From an uncultured Roseibium sp. (GTDB lineage: Bacteria; Pseudomonadota; Alphaproteobacteria; Rhizobiales; Stappiaceae): 64,000 nt of DNA. The stretch is from positions 1,338,001 to 1,402,000 of the forward strand of contig NZ_OY769915.1 of assembly GCF_963669205.1 (NCBI RefSeq), in the 5' to 3' direction. The notes beneath the pieces are model-generated. The model had not been told where the DNA came from and did not search any database. It worked only from the letters and a program-made list of their open reading frames with translations. A program made the translations under genes and the position numbers. Of the stretch, positions 62,992-64,000 are shown in pieces. Positions within the stretch are counted from its first letter, which is position 1, and each line of letters begins with the position of its first letter.

Positions 62992-63990
62992 TTATCCGGT
63001 CGCTGCCCGGGGGGAGGAGACCACGTCTCTGAGTTCCCGCGGCAGGTTGAAGGAAATGGTTTCTTCGGCTGTGCGCACGGTTTCGACGGTGACATCGAAC
63101 CGCTGCGCGAATGCGCCGATGATCTCCTCGACCAGGGTTTCCGGTGCCGACGCGCCGGCCGTCAGGCCGAGCGAGCCTATGCCGTCGAAATCGGGCCAGT
63201 CGATATCGCTTGCACGCTGGATCAGAACGGCAACCCGGCAACCCGCTCTCTCGGCGACTTCCCGCAGCCGTTGCGAATTCGATGAGTTCGGAGCCCCCAC
63301 GACAACCATTGCATCGACGCTCGGCGCAACGTGCTTCACGGCCTCCTGGCGGTTCGTGGTCGCGTAACAGATATCTTCCTTGTGCGGCGCGACGATGTCC
63401 GGAAAACGCTCTTTCAGGACCGCTACGATTCCCGCGGTGTCGTCGACCGACAGGGTCGTTTGCGTGATATAGGCGAGGTGCTTGTCCGATTTCGGCTGGA
63501 AGCTGCGCGCATCTTCCTCGGTTTCGATGAGTTCGACCGTGCCTTCGGGCAACTGGCCCATGGTTCCGATCACCTCCGGATGGCCGGCATGCCCGATCAG
63601 GAGCACTTCGCGATCGCGCCGGTCGTGGATCTGCGCTTCCTTGTGAACCTTGGAGACCAGTGGACAGGTTGCGTCGAGGAAGAACATGTTGCGGGCCTGC
63701 GCATCCTCTGGAACGGACTTCGGAACGCCGTGCGCGGAAAAGATGACGGGCCTGCCGACATCGGCGGCGGGGATCTCGTCCAGTTCTTCGACGAACACGG
63801 CGCCCTTCGCCTTCAAGCCGTCGACAACGAATTTGTTATGCACGATTTCGTGACGCACGTAGACCGGACGGCCGTACTTTTCCAGCGCCAGCTCAACGAT
63901 CTGGATCGCCCTGTCGACGCCTGCGCAAAACCCGCGCGGCGCGCAAAGCCGAATGGAAAGCGGCGGTTTGTTCTGCTCGGGGATGGTCAT
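62992..63990 (-). CDS. ispH: 4-hydroxy-3-methylbut-2-enyl diphosphate reductase
   Basis: IspH is the last enzyme of the MEP isoprenoid pathway and carries a [4Fe-4S] cluster. The 332-residue protein has its three cluster cysteines: Cys22 (RGFCAGVDRA), Cys109 (DATCPLV) and Cys208 (ICYATTNRQ). GAPNSSNSQRL is the substrate-binding block. It heads the ispH-thrB-rnhA run, with thrB starting 4 bp after its stop. Its ATG is 10 bp from the window end, so its promoter is outside. Confidence 0.97.
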   Translation of the reverse strand: MTIPEQNKPPLSIRLCAPRGFCAGVDRAIQIVELALEKYGRPVYVRHEIVHNKFVVDGLKAKGAVFVEELDEIPAADVGRPVIFSAHGVPKSVPEDAQARNMFFLDATCPLVSKVHKEAQIHDRRDREVLLIGHAGHPEVIGTMGQLPEGTVELIETEEDARSFQPKSDKHLAYITQTTLSVDDTAGIVAVLKERFPDIVAPHKEDICYATTNRQEAVKHVAPSVDAMVVVGAPNSSNSQRLREVAERAGCRVAVLIQRASDIDWPDFDGIGSLGLTAGASAPETLVEEIIGAFAQRFDVTVETVRTAEETISFNLPRELRDVVSSPRAATG

Positions 63991-64000
63991 TTTGCCCTTT

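Noticed and set aside
1..64000. Prophage, genomic island or tRNA-linked integration
   Set aside because: No integrase, phage structural genes, tRNA or long composition shift. Nearly all genes are conserved chromosomal families.

Overview
The window looks like core chromosome of a marine alphaproteobacterium of the order Hyphomicrobiales (Rhizobiales), most like the Stappiaceae (Roseibium/Labrenzia). Several order-typical blocks point there: lspA with a BamF-like lipoprotein and paired M16 peptidases; pmbA/IMPase/DUF4170/acyltransferase/waaA/lpxK/DUF2093; a coxB-coxA-ctaB-small ORF-ctaG-coxC-DUF983-SURF1 operon; ispH-thrB-rnhA; and thrC-M16-GNAT-EAL. Base composition is evenly GC-rich except in short intergenic stretches. 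I found no rRNA, tRNA, CRISPR array, prophage or intact transposase. Taxonomy is inferred from gene content and order, not from a search.

Layout. 0-8 kb: a degraded mobile repeat, a catalytic/non-catalytic M16 pair, a BamF-like lipoprotein, lspA and ileS, all leftward. 8-13 kb: two tandem GT87 membrane glycosyltransferases, a DMT transporter, ribF and a MaoC hydratase. 13-14.4 kb: an orphan cheY-cheZ pair. 14.5-22 kb: a HAD hydrolase, mutL with the endonuclease motif, a membrane-anchored hydrolase, an outer-membrane porin, tadA, rluB and rsmD. 22-29 kb: an exported MBL-fold protein, a small orphan, a patatin lipase, a large GGDEF-EAL sensor and a predicted fluoroacetate dehalogenase. 29-38 kb: purD, ubiA, pmbA and the Kdo/lipid A genes waaA and lpxK. 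38-39.5 kb: a repeat-rich interval with small genes. 39.5-44 kb: tldD, a HAD gene broken by one stop codon, a KefB/C-like antiporter and an IalB-like protein. 44.6-51.3 kb: the aa3-type cytochrome c oxidase operon with its assembly factors, including a 54-residue membrane protein. 51-60 kb: peroxiredoxin, a DsbD N-domain protein, YqgE, thrC, a third M16 peptidase, an acetyltransferase and a second EAL protein. 60-64 kb: a nested repeat, a lipid kinase, rnhA, thrB and ispH.

How the genes work together. The cox cluster makes heme O (CtaB), loads copper (CtaG) and assembles CoxA/B/C with SURF1. WaaA and LpxK complete Kdo2-lipid A. LspA, the BamF-like lipoprotein and the M16 pair suggest an envelope-maturation group. 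ThrB and ThrC supply threonine. TldD and PmbA (TldE) should form one peptidase complex although they lie 5.6 kb apart. Two different GGDEF-EAL proteins imply at least two cyclic-di-GMP inputs.

The least ordinary content is repetitive DNA. A 264-bp element with terminal inverted repeats and CTAG at its borders occurs three times. One copy sits inside a second, unrelated inverted-repeat element. Another is inserted in the terminal CTAG of a pair of hairpins whose arms differ in sequence but keep the same pairing and the same one-sided 4-nt bulge. That hairpin pair fills the whole space between the convergent genes lpxK and DUF2093, and both stop codons lie in its terminal CTAGs.
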